8,712 nucleotides of DNA from an uncultured Terriglobus sp. (GTDB taxonomy: Bacteria > Acidobacteriota > Terriglobia > Terriglobales > Acidobacteriaceae), in contig CALMRM010000307.1 in the NCBI GenBank assembly GCA_937871605.1, positions 1 to 8,712 on the forward strand, read 5' to 3'. Made by a program: the position numbers and the translations under genes. Below, one piece after another: positions 7,477 to 8,712 of this stretch. The stretch's first letter is position 1. Each line of letters begins with the position of its first letter. The notes below the pieces were generated by a model that did no database searches, had not been told where the DNA came from, and saw only the letters and a list, made by a program, of their open reading frames with translations.

Positions 7477-8712
7477 ATGAAGCGGTCAGCTCTTGCAATC
7501 ACGATGTGTCTCACCTTCGCCACCTTCCTGCCGGCTGCGTGGGGGCAATCGGTCGCCGGCAAATGGGTTGGCCAGTGGCGCGTTTTGGACAACGGTGAGA
7601 AGGACCGCATGTTCCTGGACCTGCACCAGGACAAGAACCAGTTCACCGGAACCATGAAGACCATCGGTCATGTGTGGCAGGTGCATGGCACGCTGACAGC
7701 GGCCAACTTCGACGTCTTCTTCAACCCACATGACGCAAAGCCCCGCATGACGGGTGTGGTGAGCTCAGGCAAGCTGCACCTTTCGCGCGAAGGGGCAGAG
7801 TTCGACGCCGTTCCATCAACGTCTTCTGCGGATGACTATCCCGCCTACGACCGTATGCCTCTGCCTGCACAGCATGATGTGCCTGCGAATGGCCTGGCAA
7901 AGACCCCGCCCATGGGCTGGAACAGCTGGAATCTTTTCCAGAGCCACATCGACGACAAAACGGTACGCCAGGCCGCTGACGTGATGGTGAGCAGTGGGAT
8001 GCGCGACGCAGGGTATGTTTACGTCAACATCGATGACGCCTGGCAGGGGGTTCGCGATGCCAACGGCAACCTCCAGGCAAATAGCAAATTTCCCGACATG
8101 AAGGCGTTGGCCGATTACATCCATTCAAAGGGACTGAAGTTTGGAATCTACTCCACGCCCGGGCCTCGCACCTGCGCGGAGTACCCCGGCAGCTATGGGC
8201 ATGAAGAGCAGGATGCCAAGACGTTCGCTGCCTGGGGTATCGATTACCTCAAATACGACTGGTGCGGCGCGCGCATGATCTACAGCAACACGGAAGAGCG
8301 GCCGCTCTATCAAAAAATGGGTGCCGCCCTGCAGCACGCGGATCACCCCATCGTGTACAGCCTGTGCCAGTATGGTGCTGACAAGGTCGAGACCTGGGGC
8401 GCGCAGGTAGGCGGTAATTTATGGCGCACTACGGGTGACATCCGTGACGAGTGGGCTAGCATGATCTCCAACATCGAAAAGCAGGTACCGACCGCGCCCT
8501 ATGCGGGGCCGGGCCACTGGAACGACCCGGATATGCTGATGGTGGGCGTGGTCGGCTTTGGCAATACGCACCCGACACGCCTGCGGCCGAATGAGCAGAT
8601 TGTGCATCTTTCCATGTGGTGCCTGCTGTCGGCCCCTTTGCTGATCGGCTGCGATTTGACCAAGCTGGACCCGTTCACGCAGGCGCTTTTGACCAATGAC
8701 GAGGCTTTGGAC
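7477..8712 (+). CDS. Secreted GH27 alpha-galactosidase with N-terminal beta-rich domain, 3'-truncated by window edge
   Basis: The frame is open from ATG 7477 to the last base, giving 412 residues with no stop. Residues 1-23 are a signal peptide (MKRSALAITMCLTFATFLPA, then AWG before Gln24). Residues 24 to about 113 form an extra beta-rich domain. The GH27 catalytic barrel starts near 140 and shows MGWNSWN (146-152), NIDDAW with substrate-binding Asp186/Asp187, KYDWC with nucleophile Asp261, WRTTGDIRD with Arg317 and acid/base Asp321, and GHWNDPDML (346-354). These match human GLA Asp92/93, Lys168, Asp170, Arg227 and Asp231. Cys233 and Cys263 correspond to the conserved disulfide beside the nucleophile. 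SLCQYG (295-300) carries bulky residues where N-acetylgalactosaminidases have small ones, which favours alpha-galactosidase. It retains configuration, releasing terminal alpha-galactose in the periplasm or outside the cell. The end of the barrel and the C-terminal beta domain lie beyond the window. Other GH27 activities (beta-L-arabinopyranosidase, isomaltodextranase) are less likely but not excluded. Confidence 0.95.
   Translation, partial: MKRSALAITMCLTFATFLPAAWGQSVAGKWVGQWRVLDNGEKDRMFLDLHQDKNQFTGTMKTIGHVWQVHGTLTAANFDVFFNPHDAKPRMTGVVSSGKLHLSREGAEFDAVPSTSSADDYPAYDRMPLPAQHDVPANGLAKTPPMGWNSWNLFQSHIDDKTVRQAADVMVSSGMRDAGYVYVNIDDAWQGVRDANGNLQANSKFPDMKALADYIHSKGLKFGIYSTPGPRTCAEYPGSYGHEEQDAKTFAAWGIDYLKYDWCGARMIYSNTEERPLYQKMGAALQHADHPIVYSLCQYGADKVETWGAQVGGNLWRTTGDIRDEWASMISNIEKQVPTAPYAGPGHWNDPDMLMVGVVGFGNTHPTRLRPNEQIVHLSMWCLLSAPLLIGCDLTKLDPFTQALLTNDEALD

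Overview
The window most likely comes from an acidobacterium, probably Terriglobia/Acidobacteriaceae. This is inferred from the gene families, not from any marker gene. It carries a very long Oar-like TonB-dependent receptor with an N-terminal carboxypeptidase-regulatory domain, next to a divergent membrane regulator of the form winged helix, single membrane segment, PD40 beta-propeller. Both architectures are strongly expanded in that phylum. Base composition is moderately GC-rich and codon use looks even across the genes. There are no tRNAs, rRNAs, CRISPR arrays, insertion sequences or phage genes.

Layout: (1) 1-806, plus strand: the 3' part of an extended short-chain dehydrogenase/epimerase gene whose Rossmann start lies upstream. 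(2) 909-1055, minus strand: a 48-codon start-less remnant resembling the C-terminal half of a 4-oxalocrotonate-tautomerase-like protein. (3) 1083-3317, minus strand: a 744-residue CadC-type one-component transmembrane regulator. (4) 3318-3644: a divergent intergenic region with a cluster of AGAAC half-sites. (5) 3645-7403, plus strand: a 1252-residue outer-membrane TonB-dependent receptor with a signal peptide. (6) 7425-7455: a perfect 11-bp inverted repeat between two genes. (7) 7477 to the end, plus strand: the first 412 residues of a secreted GH27 alpha-galactosidase with an extra N-terminal beta-rich domain. This gene runs off the window without a stop.

The last four parts read as one small locus for catching and cutting alpha-galactosides. 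The receptor would import oligosaccharide across the outer membrane, the exported GH27 enzyme would release galactose from it, and the divergent regulator, with its propeller predicted on the periplasmic side, is the obvious candidate controller. The gene identities are well supported. The substrate link between receptor and enzyme, and the control by the regulator, are inference from gene order. The left-hand dehydrogenase and tautomerase remnant look unrelated to this locus.
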